A DNA stretch of 47,262 bases from Candidatus Bathyarchaeia archaeon (GCA_038883335.1 JAVZMI010000010.1:1-47262); one strand, 5' to 3'. Positions 1 to 9,348 are shown, counted from the stretch's first letter. The notes: generated by a model not told the origin, from the letters alone. Program-made: numbers and translations.

Positions 1-797
1 TAAACTATAATCGGGATGCACAGGGGATACTCTGAAGGGTCCTGTATGCCATGAATCTTAAACTTGCTATTGGAGATGGAAAGTCCAATTAGATCTTTCA
101 GGACGAGAAATTCATGGTACCAGTTCCATCGCTTAATATTGCCTATTATGTATCTGGCGTCAACATCAAAGGAGGAGAGAATCTCTCTGACTGTCAGTGA
201 GTCGTTAAGAGTGATTTCACAGTTCTCGAATAACGCATGAGCCAAGAGTACTATTATCTGATCCGCTGGGGAAGGAACATAGGCGGAAACACCGTCTACT
301 TTCTCTTCCATCCTATTCTTCCAAATCTGAAGCCTATCGTGAAAGATGAAGCCATTCCACTCGATCTCTCTGTGGAGGTGTATTTTAGATTCAATGTCTC
401 CATCTTTTCTAGAGAGCATAATCTTATTATCATTTGTTTCTGAGATGTGAAAATTTAAACGGCGAAGTATCTCCACCGATCTTCTAATCTCTTTTTCTCC
501 TCCATTTGCGACCAATATGTCTATGTCGTCCAAGAAATCTTGATGTTGTTTAATAACCACGCAATTAACTTCTTCGTCCTTGAACTCTTTTAAAATCTCA
601 CTCAATGTTTTGAGTAGAATATTCCTTTTCACTTCGTGAATCTCGCAAATTTTTTTAAACCTTTCATCTCCCGTTGCCAAGTAATATCGGCGCAACAGTT
701 TATTTTTTACCAAAAACTCGTAGCTTATCTTCTTAGGTTGAAGAAGACTAATAAACTGAGTATCCAGTTTGCGCCTGTTTAATGTATTATTGGTCAC
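1..797 (-). CDS. Nucleotidyltransferase-fold protein, partial (C-terminus beyond window)
   Basis: An open frame reads leftward without a stop to the window edge, so the C-terminus is missing. I chose GTG at 797-795, which overlaps the last 11 bases of the upstream glycosyltransferase and suggests translational coupling. About 265 residues are visible. Around residues 87-96 the sequence is DFLDDIDILV, an Asp-x-Asp metal site with hydrophobic flanks as in the uncharacterised nucleotidyltransferase family (PF14907-like). Further on come an HLHREIEW segment and a helical SPADQIIVLLAHALFEN segment, also typical of that family. These proteins often sit in polysaccharide clusters next to glycosyltransferases, which fits here. 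The substrate is unknown. The assignment rests on motif recognition only. Confidence 0.7.
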   Translation of the reverse strand, partial: MTNNTLNRRKLDTQFISLLQPKKISYEFLVKNKLLRRYYLATGDERFKKICEIHEVKRNILLKTLSEILKEFKDEEVNCVVIKQHQDFLDDIDILVANGGEKEIRRSVEILRRLNFHISETNDNKIMLSRKDGDIESKIHLHREIEWNGFIFHDRLQIWKNRMEEKVDGVSAYVPSPADQIIVLLAHALFENCEITLNDSLTVREILSSFDVDARYIIGNIKRWNWYHEFLVLKDLIGLSISNSKFKIHGIQDPSEYPLCIPIIV

Positions 798-1941
798 TGT
801 AAGCTTCCTCTATTATCTTTGCGTTTCTATCAGTGAAATGCTCTTCAGAGTATCTTCTGCAGTTTTCCCTCAGCTTATTGAGATAGTCAGGGTTTTTGTA
901 GAGGAGTAAGATTGTGTTGCGAGCCTCGTCGATGGTTGGGTTTATTAAAATCCCGACGGAGGAGTCAACCATTTCTGGTAGGCACCCTCTATTGGAGGCG
1001 ATTATCGGGGTTCCGCATGCTAGTGTCTCTAAAACCACTCTGGCAAAGCCTTCTTCATATTGGGAAAGAAGTACGAACACATCCGCAGCGTTATAGTATT
1101 CTACTAGTTTATCCTCTGAAACTTTCCCAGCAAACAATATGTTCTTCTTAACCGATGCTTCCATCTTCACTTTAGTCGCAAGAGGGCCGTCGCCTACGAA
1201 TAGAAAAACTATATCTTCTGCCTCAATCTTAGAGGCAATTTCAAGTAGTAAAGTTACTCCCTTCGGCTCTATGAGTCTTCCTACGAATAGAACGACGAAT
1301 TTCCCTTCCAACCCTAACTCTCTTCTACAGACAGACCTATCCAATTGTTTAAAGACGTCTAAATTCACCCATTGAGGGGCAATTTTTATCTTACCTTTTG
1401 GTAAACCACCTGCCTCCAAGTCTTCCTTCGACCTTTCAGCCAGCGCGAATATGGTGTCTAGGGATGTTGATATCCACCTTACCATCCTCGCCAAGATTGG
1501 CCGCCTGTCCAGCTCATATATTGCGTGCAGGCTGAAGACGCATCTCTTAGAGAATAATTTTTTCAATAACTTCCCGATCAAGGCGGCATTCAAACCGTGG
1601 GCGTGAATAACGTCGACATCTTTTGAGTGTGTTAACATAAAGAAGAAGGAGTAGATAAGTAGGGCTGGCGTTAGGTATAAAAATTCTAAGATAGGGTAAG
1701 GCATTAACTTCGGAAATAGATTGCCGCCAATCCATGGAACCCTATGGATCTCTATATAATCCTTCCGTTCTAATCTTTTACCCTTCACTCTTGTGGTTAG
1801 AGGCTGGTAGGAAACGACAAATATCCTGTAACTCCTGCTACTCAGGTAATTGCATAAACTGTCCAGGTAGGTTTCCGCTCCACCTATGTTAGGTTTGCAG
1901 AATGGAGTTATCATGAGCACACCCCTACTCATAGGCGGCAT
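787..1941 (-). CDS. Glycosyltransferase family 4 (GT-B fold)
   Basis: A 384-residue protein with GT4 architecture. The N-terminal Rossmann half begins MITPFCKPNIGGAETYL, with the glycine-rich GGAE acceptor loop. The C-terminal half carries VVLFVGRLIEPKG and the sugar-nucleotide signature EEGFARVVLETLACGTPIIAS (about residues 298-318), which contains the E-x7-E pair of retaining GT4 enzymes. It would transfer a sugar from a nucleotide donor to a growing glycan at the cytoplasmic face of the membrane. The start is uncertain: Met1, Met4 and Met10 are all possible, and Met10 fits the family's usual beginning best. The downstream nucleotidyltransferase overlaps its stop, so the two are probably cotranscribed. 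Donor and acceptor cannot be read from sequence. Confidence 0.9.
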   Translation of the reverse strand: MPPMSRGVLMITPFCKPNIGGAETYLDSLCNYLSSRSYRIFVVSYQPLTTRVKGKRLERKDYIEIHRVPWIGGNLFPKLMPYPILEFLYLTPALLIYSFFFMLTHSKDVDVIHAHGLNAALIGKLLKKLFSKRCVFSLHAIYELDRRPILARMVRWISTSLDTIFALAERSKEDLEAGGLPKGKIKIAPQWVNLDVFKQLDRSVCRRELGLEGKFVVLFVGRLIEPKGVTLLLEIASKIEAEDIVFLFVGDGPLATKVKMEASVKKNILFAGKVSEDKLVEYYNAADVFVLLSQYEEGFARVVLETLACGTPIIASNRGCLPEMVDSSVGILINPTIDEARNTILLLYKNPDYLNKLRENCRRYSEEHFTDRNAKIIEEAYSDQ

Positions 1942-2028
1942 CCTCTAATCGCGTGGAGGCGTACTTTCTATAAGACTAGCTGAGTATAGCCGAAACGTGG
2001 TTAAGTCTCAACTCACAGCCTTCCGAGG

Positions 2029-2996
2029 TTATCTTTCTTTAAACCTCTCAATGATTGATTTGACCGTCAACTTCACCGCCTCATAGCTATTATAGTGAGG
2101 TCTCCATCCTAACGCTTCAAGCCTCCTAGTGTCCAAAAGCATATTTTTGACATCTCCTTTCCACCCTCTTCCACCATCAACCCCCCAGTGCATCGAAGTT
2201 TTACATTCTTAAGCTTCCTTTCTTCTATGACTATCTCAGCTATGGTTCTCACATCGATCTGATCTCTCGAGCCTACGTTAAAGATCTCAACTTGGCTTTG
2301 GGTTTTGTCAAAGCTGGTGAGCATCGCTTTGACACAGTCATCTATGTGAAGATATGCCTTGGTCTGCGTTCCATCTCCAAGTATTTCAAGTGTTGTCTCG
2401 TCATTATCAAGTTTCTTCATGAAATCGAATATTACACCGTGTGTGCTGTCAGGTCCTACAATGTTAGCCAAGCGGTAGATCACCGCTCTAAACCCACAAT
2501 TGTGAGCGTATGCCATGATTAAGGCTTCGCAGGCGACTTTTGAAGCCCCATAGACTGAGATGGGCATGAGTGGCGAATAGTCTTCGGGGGTGGGCTTCTT
2601 TGAGGCGTCACCGTAGACTGTGGATGAAGATGCAAAGGCAAATAACTTGATCCCACCAGTCTTCCTTACTGCTTCCAAAAGGTTGTAGGTTGCGACTATG
2701 TTCTGTTTGAAATGAATCTCAGGGCTGATTGAGCCAGTTCTGATCTCCGGATTGGCTGCAAGATGGAAAATTACGCCATGCCCTTTCACGGCAGGAAGCA
2801 CGTCGCTGAAGTTTAGGAGGTCACCTTTCACGAACCTAAAATTCTCAAGATTAAAACATTCTTTGAGATTTTCTAAGCTTCCGCTCGATAGGTTATCGAA
2901 GACAGTGATCGGTTGGTTCCATTTGGCAAGCTCTCTCGCTAAGTGGCTTCCAATGAAGCCAGCCCCACCCGTGATGAAGAATCCATCTACGGCCAC
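2029..2996 (-). pseudogene. GalE-like NAD-dependent sugar epimerase, frameshifted near the C-terminus
   Basis: An extended short-chain dehydrogenase of the UDP-glucose 4-epimerase type. The N-terminal NAD-binding motif is TGGAGFIGSHL, followed by SSSTVYGD and the catalytic YGASK (Tyr-x3-Lys). The first frame, starting at GTG 2996, breaks off at 2109 after an atypical tail. The expected C-terminus, from GRGWKGDVKN through a DTRRLEALGW-type motif to FKER, continues in another frame to a stop at 2029. The switch falls at a run of six C (2181-2186 on the + strand); one more base would restore a protein of about 322 residues. It is either a real loss near the C-terminus or a homopolymer sequencing error. 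The intact enzyme would supply a UDP-hexose to the neighbouring glycosyltransferases. Confidence 0.8.
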
Positions 2997-3050
2997 CGTT
3001 ATCTCACCAGCCTATGGTGGAGTGCGCCCTCTTCGTTATGGGTTAAACTA

Positions 3051-4077
3051 TTATCCCTGCCACTTACTCCTATCTTCAGGTGTAGCTTTAAAGCCGCCTA
3101 ATACAAACTCTGATGCATAAGTTATTAGGGTTATCCAACATGCTGGAATGTGGAACAGCCACGCCCAATCTCTCATCCTCCTACTTCCCTTGAGTATCTG
3201 AGCGATTAAGGGGACGAGGAGAGTCGTGTAGGCTATGAATTTAACGAGTTTTATCTTGCTCACAGCAGCCCAAGGATATACCCTCAAGTTTAACCTTTTA
3301 TAGTGGCGGTAATCTCTAATCCTTCTCCTCTGTTTTCTGATGAAGGTTGATAGGGATGGAGCGAAGAGGTGAACTACCCCTAACTTAACCTTGGCAAAAT
3401 TTACATGCCCCCTCTTAACAAGCTCATACACGACATCTATATCAAAGAAGTAGTCACCTACATGACAGTCTTGCAAAAGCTCTCTTCTAACTAGGAAGCC
3501 ATTGGCACCCATAGTTGGGATTTGGTCTTCTCTTAACCGTATTTTTAGGTAGCTTCCCCTGTCCTCCTCCTCAACGTTTAGCCCAGTCCACCTGCCTGTT
3601 ACGAGACTATACCGGTCATAGTTGGCTAGGAAGAGGCAGAGGGGGTCATTCATTCCTAGAAGGGCGCAGTATCTGGTTATGTAACCGTCACCTCTCCGAT
3701 AGGTAAAATATAAAGGCTCAGTCCCAGCGATTTCCTCGTCTACGAAGGGCGCTGTCATCTTATTCAGCCAGTCTTGGCCTTCCAATATGTTGTCTGAGTC
3801 TATAAGTGCGATGAGGTCGTTCACGGCAACCTTCAAACCTGCAGCCTTGCCAGCCTCGCCAGTCCTCAGAGGGTTAGAAATAATCTTATCGACCGCGTAA
3901 ATCTTCGCTATCTCGACTGTGGAGTCTGTTGAGCCTCCATCGACAATTATGATCTCAAGTTTCTCTTTTGGGTAGTCTTGATTTCTTATACTTTCTAAAC
4001 ACAGTTGTAGCGTCTTAGCCGCGTTTAGGGTTGGTATTATGACGCTTATGGAAGGTGGCTTTTCCGTATGCGCTCAA
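3051..4077 (-). CDS. Glycosyltransferase family 2 with C-terminal membrane segments; start disrupted
   Basis: A GT-A family 2 enzyme. The frame opened by the first usual start codon (TTG at 3836) lacks the N-terminal nucleotide-binding strand. The same frame continues upstream and encodes SVIIPTLNAAKTLQLCLESI, then IIIVDGGSTDST and NPLRTGEAGKAAG, which are canonical GT2 blocks. The metal motif IALIDSDN and about two hydrophobic segments near the C-terminus (LVKFIAYTTLLVPLIAQIL; IPACWITLITYAS) follow. This upstream frame has no ATG, GTG or TTG before a TGA at 4076-4074. A TTG at 4077 lies one frame away and would join it if one A of the AAAA run near 4062 were extra. So the true start is unclear: frameshift, sequencing error or non-canonical start. 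The coordinates assume the TTG. Confidence 0.8.
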
Positions 4078-4210
4078 CCCGCTAGGCGCCTTATGAATAA
4101 TGAAATCTTCGGTAACTTTTAGTAGTATCTCTTAGGTGGGGTATTAGTAAGTATTATTAGATTAAGCTGATGGGATCATGCAGTTCTATTACGTAGGATG
4201 AGGTTTTGGT

Positions 4211-5794
4211 ATGACGGCAGAGAATGAGGGGCTTATCAAGGCAGCTAAAGGCACAGGCATCATTGCAGCGCAGAGCTTTGTCAACGCCATAATAGGTGTT
4301 TTGCTCTTCATGTTCATGGCGCGTTTCTTGACGCAGACGGAGATGGGAGTTTACGGTGCCAGCCGTATTATTACTACTGCCGCAGGGATGGTTGGACTTT
4401 TAGGGCTTGACTACGCCGTCACAAGGTATGTCCCCCTCCTTAAAGCCAAGGGTGATGATTTAAAAGCAGCCTCAACGGCTAAACGCATACTCATAATCTC
4501 TGTATCAACCGCAAGCATCACCACGGCTACTCTATTCATCCTCGCGCAACCTCTCGCAGAGGTGGCGCTAGGGTCCCAAGGTTATGTGGCTTTTTTCCAA
4601 GTCGTAGCCTTAGCTACCTTCTTAGCCGTAATGGAGTCTATGGCTCTAGGTTTTCTTCAAGCTCTTCAAAAGTTTGCACGTTTGGCTTGGGCTAGGTTTG
4701 CGGCTCAGATAGCTCGTATGGTACTCACCGTTGTATTGTTAATAATCGGGCTTGGCGTCACAGGAGTAGTTTTGGGTTGGATGCTTTTCAGCGTGGTGGT
4801 AGTAAGCTTCGCAACACCAGTAGTGTGGAGGCAGTTATTTCGCCAAGATCCAGGTCAAGGAGCCCCGAGAGAGGCGATTCCTTTAAAGGAATTGTTAAAC
4901 TTTTCCTTACCTTTGATGGGAGTCTACACTCTGGCTTATGCCACGAACTCGATAGACCAGCTAATCGTCCTTTGCTTTCTAGGCGTAGACATTCTCGGGG
5001 TATACGTCGTTGTAATGAATGCAGCCGCCGTTATATCGACCATATTCGGTCTACCTCTTATGATGACACTCACGCCCAGCATGAGCGAAACGCATGGGCA
5101 ACAAGGAATTGAAGGGGTCTCTGATGCTCTCAGGATGTCTAGCCGCTATATCTCGTTATTATTCGTGCCTGCATCGCTAGTTTTAGCAGCCCTCTCACCT
5201 TTAGCATTGTTCATCCTAGGCGGCGCCGTATACGTGGACGGCACACTGCCGCTAGCCCTCATCTGCATCGGAATGTCTACTTACGGCTTCTCAGTAGCAA
5301 TAACCTCAGCACTAATAGCGATAGGCAAAACTAGAGTGGTCTTAGCCATATTGGCTGTAGCCTCAGCCGTAGAGTTGATAGGAAGCCTCAGCATCTCAGC
5401 ATTTTACGCCTTGTCAGGCGTAGCCTTAGGGCGGGCTCTTATGTACCTCACCATGTTGCTTCTGCTTATTTATCTTGGCTCGAGGCATCTGCGAGTCTCC
5501 TTCGACCGTAGAGCTTTGAAAGGAAGTGCAGCCGCATCAGGCTTGACAGCCATAGCATTATACAGTCTAGCCGCTTATTCGGAGTTTGAACTCGTACTCC
5601 TCCCGCTATACCTGATTACCGCCTTTATAGTATACACGTTCACCTTGTTTGGTATGAGAATTTTAACTCTCGCAGATTTGGCTTTCTTCTTCAGAATAAC
5701 CCCCGGTGGGGTGAAGCTCTACTATAAGATCTCAAACCTCGTGAAGACATCGCCTACGCTGACATCTATAGCCCAAAAACTTTTAGCAGAATAA
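4211..5794 (+). CDS. Lipid-linked polysaccharide flippase (Wzx/MATE-like, MOP superfamily)
   Basis: A 527-residue, strongly hydrophobic protein with about 12-14 predicted membrane helices. It starts with a short polar tail and the motif GIIAAQSFVNAIIGVLLFMF, which resembles the first helix of polysaccharide biosynthesis (RfbX/PST) exporters. FLTQTEMGVYGASR then matches the conserved segment after helix 1. Proteins of this family flip lipid-linked oligosaccharides across the cytoplasmic membrane. In archaea that means dolichol-linked glycans used for S-layer glycosylation or capsule. It is the only + strand gene among the minus-strand glycosyltransferases, so it has its own promoter in the gap after 4077. 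The ATG at 4211 follows a weak GGT-rich stretch. Confidence 0.85.
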   Translation: MTAENEGLIKAAKGTGIIAAQSFVNAIIGVLLFMFMARFLTQTEMGVYGASRIITTAAGMVGLLGLDYAVTRYVPLLKAKGDDLKAASTAKRILIISVSTASITTATLFILAQPLAEVALGSQGYVAFFQVVALATFLAVMESMALGFLQALQKFARLAWARFAAQIARMVLTVVLLIIGLGVTGVVLGWMLFSVVVVSFATPVVWRQLFRQDPGQGAPREAIPLKELLNFSLPLMGVYTLAYATNSIDQLIVLCFLGVDILGVYVVVMNAAAVISTIFGLPLMMTLTPSMSETHGQQGIEGVSDALRMSSRYISLLFVPASLVLAALSPLALFILGGAVYVDGTLPLALICIGMSTYGFSVAITSALIAIGKTRVVLAILAVASAVELIGSLSISAFYALSGVALGRALMYLTMLLLLIYLGSRHLRVSFDRRALKGSAAASGLTAIALYSLAAYSEFELVLLPLYLITAFIVYTFTLFGMRILTLADLAFFFRITPGGVKLYYKISNLVKTSPTLTSIAQKLLAE

Positions 5795-5802
5795 GTCTCT
5801 CC

Positions 5803-7275
5803 TCAACAGGATCCTCCACTTTCATGTGTGAAATCCTTTATGTGGGCTATCACTTTTATGAAGCCTTTCCCTATAAAAGATAGATCCTCCAGTCTCCTAA
5901 TATGGCAGAGTCTCCTGAGCATATATTTTGGGTTGAAGAATAATTTGTACATCGCCTGAGTTATTTCTTTCACGTCTCTCTCGCCTAGTGGGCTCTTCGT
6001 TACAAGCCTTCTCATGTCGTAGTCATTCCAGTCTAGGGTTGTGAGCAATCCATTATCTCTACAGTATTGAAACATCTTTGTGCCCGGGTATGGTACCATA
6101 AGGGTCGCTTGAAGCGTGTGCGCCCAGCCTCTCTCAAATAGTTTCTTAGCTAAATTGAAAGTTTCCCATACCTCCTCTTTTGACTCCCAAGGGTAGCCGA
6201 CCATTATCGTCAAATGCGGCTCTAAGCCAGCTAGTCTAGCAAGTCTGCAAGAATCGACAATCTCTTCCACAGTTAAACCTTTATTGATCTTGCTTAGTGT
6301 CTCTTGACTTGCGGACTCTAAACCGAATAGGAGCATCCTGAAACCAGCTCTTTTCATAAGCTTATAATCGTCGAATGTGCAGGCTCCAAAACGCATATTG
6401 CAACCAAGGTAAACTTTTTCACCTAACCTCCTCTCTATAGCTAGACGACAAAACTTCCTCAGCCACCCTCCTGCCGGAAAAGTTCCTGTATCATCAAAGA
6501 CCTCTCGAACCTTATACCTCTCAACAAGAAACTCAACCTCGCCAACAAGCAACTCGGGCTTCCGAACTCTGAAGTTAGGGTATAACTGTGTCCAAGCACA
6601 GAAGGTGCAGCCTCCATCCTTCCTCCACCAACAGTCACGCCCCACCATAGTGTATGTTCCAGGGGTACGCTTGAAATTTCCATTCTTGTAGGCATAGAGT
6701 CTCCAATTTGTAAGTTCCCTATCGATGAATGGTAGAGAGTTTAGGTCATGTGTCAACCTAAACTCGCCTGTGCTCTTTACATAGCCACTATCCCGGTAAA
6801 AGATTCCAGGCTCTAACTCACCTCTACCATCCAGCCATCTGACCAGATTCAAGAGTAGGAAGTCGAAGTCCCCGCCAGTGAGTACGGCGTCCACCTTAGA
6901 CTTCTCGAATGACTCTAAGGGTAGAGCTGTGACATGGTCGCCCATCAAGACAACCCTAGTATCTGGCAGATGTCGCTTCAGGTCATCTATAATACGCCAA
7001 TGCCTTTTGACGAGGGGTGTCTTAGTCTCCAAAGCTATAATTTCAGGCCGCCTGCTAACTACCCCTTTAAGCCATTGCTCATAGGTCTTCTCCTCAGCAA
7101 TCCCATCATCCCAGACGACTTCATGGCCCTCCTGTCTAAGCAAAGTTGCCGCGTAAGCAGGTACCATCGGGTATATGTAAGTTGGCGCATTGAACCATTG
7201 AAACTGCCTGTTCTGAGCCAACAACGGTGTACCTCCACCTTTACTGATGGGTGGATACGATATAGCGACCTTCAC
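5803..7275 (-). CDS. B12-binding-domain radical SAM enzyme with atypical cysteine spacing
   Basis: A 490-residue protein. The N-terminal half (about 1-150) looks like the cobalamin-binding domain of class B radical SAM enzymes: VPAYAATLLRQEGHEV, then a GDH segment in the usual position of the B12 loop. The radical SAM core follows. Its cluster cysteines are Cys215, Cys223 and Cys226, spaced C-x7-C-x2-C instead of the usual C-x3-C-x2-C; the FCAW after the last pair supports the assignment. Later LLFGLESASQETLSKINKG is the typical SAM-barrel motif. Such enzymes methylate unactivated carbons or rearrange lipids and sugars. Within a glycan island it may modify a lipid carrier or a sugar; that is inference. 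It is convergent with the flippase, 8 bases apart. Confidence 0.85.
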   Translation of the reverse strand: MKVAISYPPISKGGGTPLLAQNRQFQWFNAPTYIYPMVPAYAATLLRQEGHEVVWDDGIAEEKTYEQWLKGVVSRRPEIIALETKTPLVKRHWRIIDDLKRHLPDTRVVLMGDHVTALPLESFEKSKVDAVLTGGDFDFLLLNLVRWLDGRGELEPGIFYRDSGYVKSTGEFRLTHDLNSLPFIDRELTNWRLYAYKNGNFKRTPGTYTMVGRDCWWRKDGGCTFCAWTQLYPNFRVRKPELLVGEVEFLVERYKVREVFDDTGTFPAGGWLRKFCRLAIERRLGEKVYLGCNMRFGACTFDDYKLMKRAGFRMLLFGLESASQETLSKINKGLTVEEIVDSCRLARLAGLEPHLTIMVGYPWESKEEVWETFNLAKKLFERGWAHTLQATLMVPYPGTKMFQYCRDNGLLTTLDWNDYDMRRLVTKSPLGERDVKEITQAMYKLFFNPKYMLRRLCHIRRLEDLSFIGKGFIKVIAHIKDFTHESGGSC

Positions 7276-7319
7276 TCTTCCATCACCAGCTCGCCGCCTG
7301 CCCCATCCAACTCTGAAGG

Positions 7320-8306
7320 CTATTCTCTAATTCTCCTAACTAGGAGACCTTTCAGAAAGGCTGCCCCATATGTTAAATGCGTCGATATCACCCCACTAAA
7401 TACCAGTGGGAGCAACTTGAGGTTTCGAGTCTTCAAACCTTCGAACAAGCACATAGCAAGATAGACGGATGCCAGCGCAACGAATGCGACCCCCAGCACG
7501 AAATTCATTAGCGATAAGGGTATGCCTGAGACCAACCCTACCAGAAGCATTGAGGGTGCAAAGTAGAGGGGTCTACGGGAGGTCTCCGGGTACCTCTTAG
7601 CAAAGAAACCCCTATGCAGCCCATAAGACCAAATTTGTCTGAGATAAGGGAGGAAGAGTGGGCGTCTATGGTGGTATACCACTACGTCTGGGCTGTAGAC
7701 TATTCTCATCCCCAGGCCCTTGGTGATTTGTAGGCACAGGTAGGTGTCCTCCCCTGGCCAGTAGTCCACATTGAAACCGCCAAGTCTCTCGAAGATCGCC
7801 TTGCGGATCATTAGGTTACATGTGGGGAGGTCATCGTCTACTGCCAACTTGGAGGGAGTGTATCTACATGCCAGCTTACCTGTGGCGATTCTGGATCCAA
7901 GTATAGCCCCAGTTGCCTTCTGCCTCAAATTGTCTTCCTCCGGGGTCAGCGAGGGCCCCCCGACTCCCGCGACTGTTCTGTCGCGGAAATATTTGAGTGC
8001 GTTAGTGAGCCAATACTTATCTGGGTAGGCATCTGAATCTATCATCGCGATTATCTCACCTGAGGCGAGTCTTATGCCAAGGTTCCTCTTCGCAGAGGGT
8101 CTCTTGTGACCGGTTGGCGCCACCCTGAACCGCGGATCTTCGAGTTCAAGGCTTGAAGCCGTGTCGGGTAGGATTAAAACCTCGAAGTTTTTGTAGTTCA
8201 ATCTTGAACAACCAGCGATGCACTCAAGCTCATATACGCCGATAGTCTTGCATGGGATAATAATTGAGAAAGTAGGGTTACGTAAAGAGAACTCTTCAGT
8301 CATCAC
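7320..8306 (-). CDS. Glycosyltransferase family 2, membrane-anchored
   Basis: A 328-residue GT2 enzyme. FSIIIPCKTIG is the first strand, IAMIDSDAYP holds the Asp-x-Asp metal motif, and WPGEDTYLCLQI supplies the catalytic ED dyad. After about residue 240 come two to three hydrophobic segments that would anchor the protein at the cytoplasmic membrane. The arrangement resembles the processive or dolichol-dependent GT2 enzymes of archaeal cell-surface glycan pathways. It lies just upstream of the radical SAM gene on the same strand (44-base gap), so they may be cotranscribed. The start could be Met1 or Met2. Sugar specificity is not readable. Confidence 0.88.
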   Translation of the reverse strand: MMTEEFSLRNPTFSIIIPCKTIGVYELECIAGCSRLNYKNFEVLILPDTASSLELEDPRFRVAPTGHKRPSAKRNLGIRLASGEIIAMIDSDAYPDKYWLTNALKYFRDRTVAGVGGPSLTPEEDNLRQKATGAILGSRIATGKLACRYTPSKLAVDDDLPTCNLMIRKAIFERLGGFNVDYWPGEDTYLCLQITKGLGMRIVYSPDVVVYHHRRPLFLPYLRQIWSYGLHRGFFAKRYPETSRRPLYFAPSMLLVGLVSGIPLSLMNFVLGVAFVALASVYLAMCLFEGLKTRNLKLLPLVFSGVISTHLTYGAAFLKGLLVRRIRE

Positions 8307-8345
8307 ACTTCAACTCGAGTTCAAACTAATCGGCGCAGACAGTTT

Positions 8346-9104
8346 TCACGATAAGCTACATTGGTACGATCTCTTGACTCTGAGTCTGTATGCTATCCCG
8401 AGGAGGTCTGAGAACATGCGTAGTATGCTGCGGAAGCTGATGTCGCCAGTCAACTCCATCTTGACCGGGAGTTCTACAACTTGCATCCTTAATATGGCGG
8501 CGAGAGCGAGAACTTCGACATCAAAAGCGTACGCCCTAACCCTCTGCATCTTTAAGATAGCGTCGAGCGCCCTCCTACGAAAAGCCTTCAAGCCAGTTTG
8601 AGTATCGCTTACCTTCACGCCTACTAGCAACTTGGCCAAAAGGTGAAAGGCTCTGCTTAGAAACTTCCTCTTTAGAGGTGATTTGACCTTTGATTGTGGG
8701 TGCCTCTTGGAAGCTATAGCGATGTCCGCACCCTCTAAAGCCTTTAAATATGCTCCGATTTGTTCAGGGCTAATATTTCTGTCACCATCTAGTAGAATAA
8801 TCTTCTCACCTGCCGCTTGGCTGAAACCGTATTTTAGGGCGTAACCCTTACCCATATTATGAGAGTAACCTACAACCTTGATGTGTTGGTGAGTTCGCGC
8901 GTAGTTTTGTATTTGCCGCCTAGTCTGGTCTACGCTCCCATCATCTACAACTACTATCTCGTAACTCTCACTTATCCCTCTCAATATACAGTCAACCTCC
9001 CAAACCGCTTGCGCGATATACTCCTCCTCATTGTAGGCTGGCATAATTACGGATACTTCACAATGTGATACTACACTTTGCGGGTGTTCAGTTATACTTA
9101 GCAA
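8346..9104 (-). CDS. Dolichol-phosphate hexose synthase-like glycosyltransferase (GT2)
   Basis: A 252-residue GT2 protein like archaeal polyprenol-phosphate mannose/glucose synthases. It shows SVIMPAYNEEEYIAQAV, IVVVDDGSVDQT, NMGKGYALKYGF and IILLDGDRNISPEQI, in the order and spacing of the DPM1/DPG family. FDVEVLALA near residue 195 is also typical. It lacks C-terminal membrane helices, like DPM1. It would charge dolichol phosphate with a hexose, feeding the lipid-linked glycan that the flippase exports. The start is TTG at 9104, just downstream of a perfect palindrome at 9113-9130. It runs in the same direction as the gene at 7320-8306. Confidence 0.88.
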   Translation of the reverse strand: MLSITEHPQSVVSHCEVSVIMPAYNEEEYIAQAVWEVDCILRGISESYEIVVVDDGSVDQTRRQIQNYARTHQHIKVVGYSHNMGKGYALKYGFSQAAGEKIILLDGDRNISPEQIGAYLKALEGADIAIASKRHPQSKVKSPLKRKFLSRAFHLLAKLLVGVKVSDTQTGLKAFRRRALDAILKMQRVRAYAFDVEVLALAAILRMQVVELPVKMELTGDISFRSILRMFSDLLGIAYRLRVKRSYQCSLS

Positions 9105-9112
9105 TGCCTATA

Positions 9113-9130
9113 GAAACCCAGCTGGGTTTC
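9113..9130. repeat. Perfect 18-bp palindrome before a glycosyltransferase start
   Basis: GAAACCCAGCTGGGTTTC is its own reverse complement. It lies 9 bases upstream of the TTG start of the minus-strand DPM-like gene, overlapping the place of a leader or operator. It could be a dimeric regulator site or form a cruciform or RNA hairpin. Function unknown. Confidence 0.6.
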
Positions 9131-9348
9131 TCGGCGAGTCGCTCTAAAAAGCGATATTCAGAAAGCCGATCGAGAGTCACTCTGAGTCGTTTACCGTCTA
9201 TCCTTCCGATCATGTGCCTTGGATTTTATTTAAGTTCGATTAATGGGGCCCGAGGAGGATTTGGAGTCGAATATCCCCCAGCAGGCTTTAACGCTATTTG
9301 GCAGTGGTAGTAGCTAGGCCCCGGTTGTGTTTAAAGGCTCGGAGCTCC

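Noticed and set aside
237-443. 68-residue + strand open frame
   Set aside because: The minus strand carries a continuous nucleotidyltransferase-like frame here with a clear motif.
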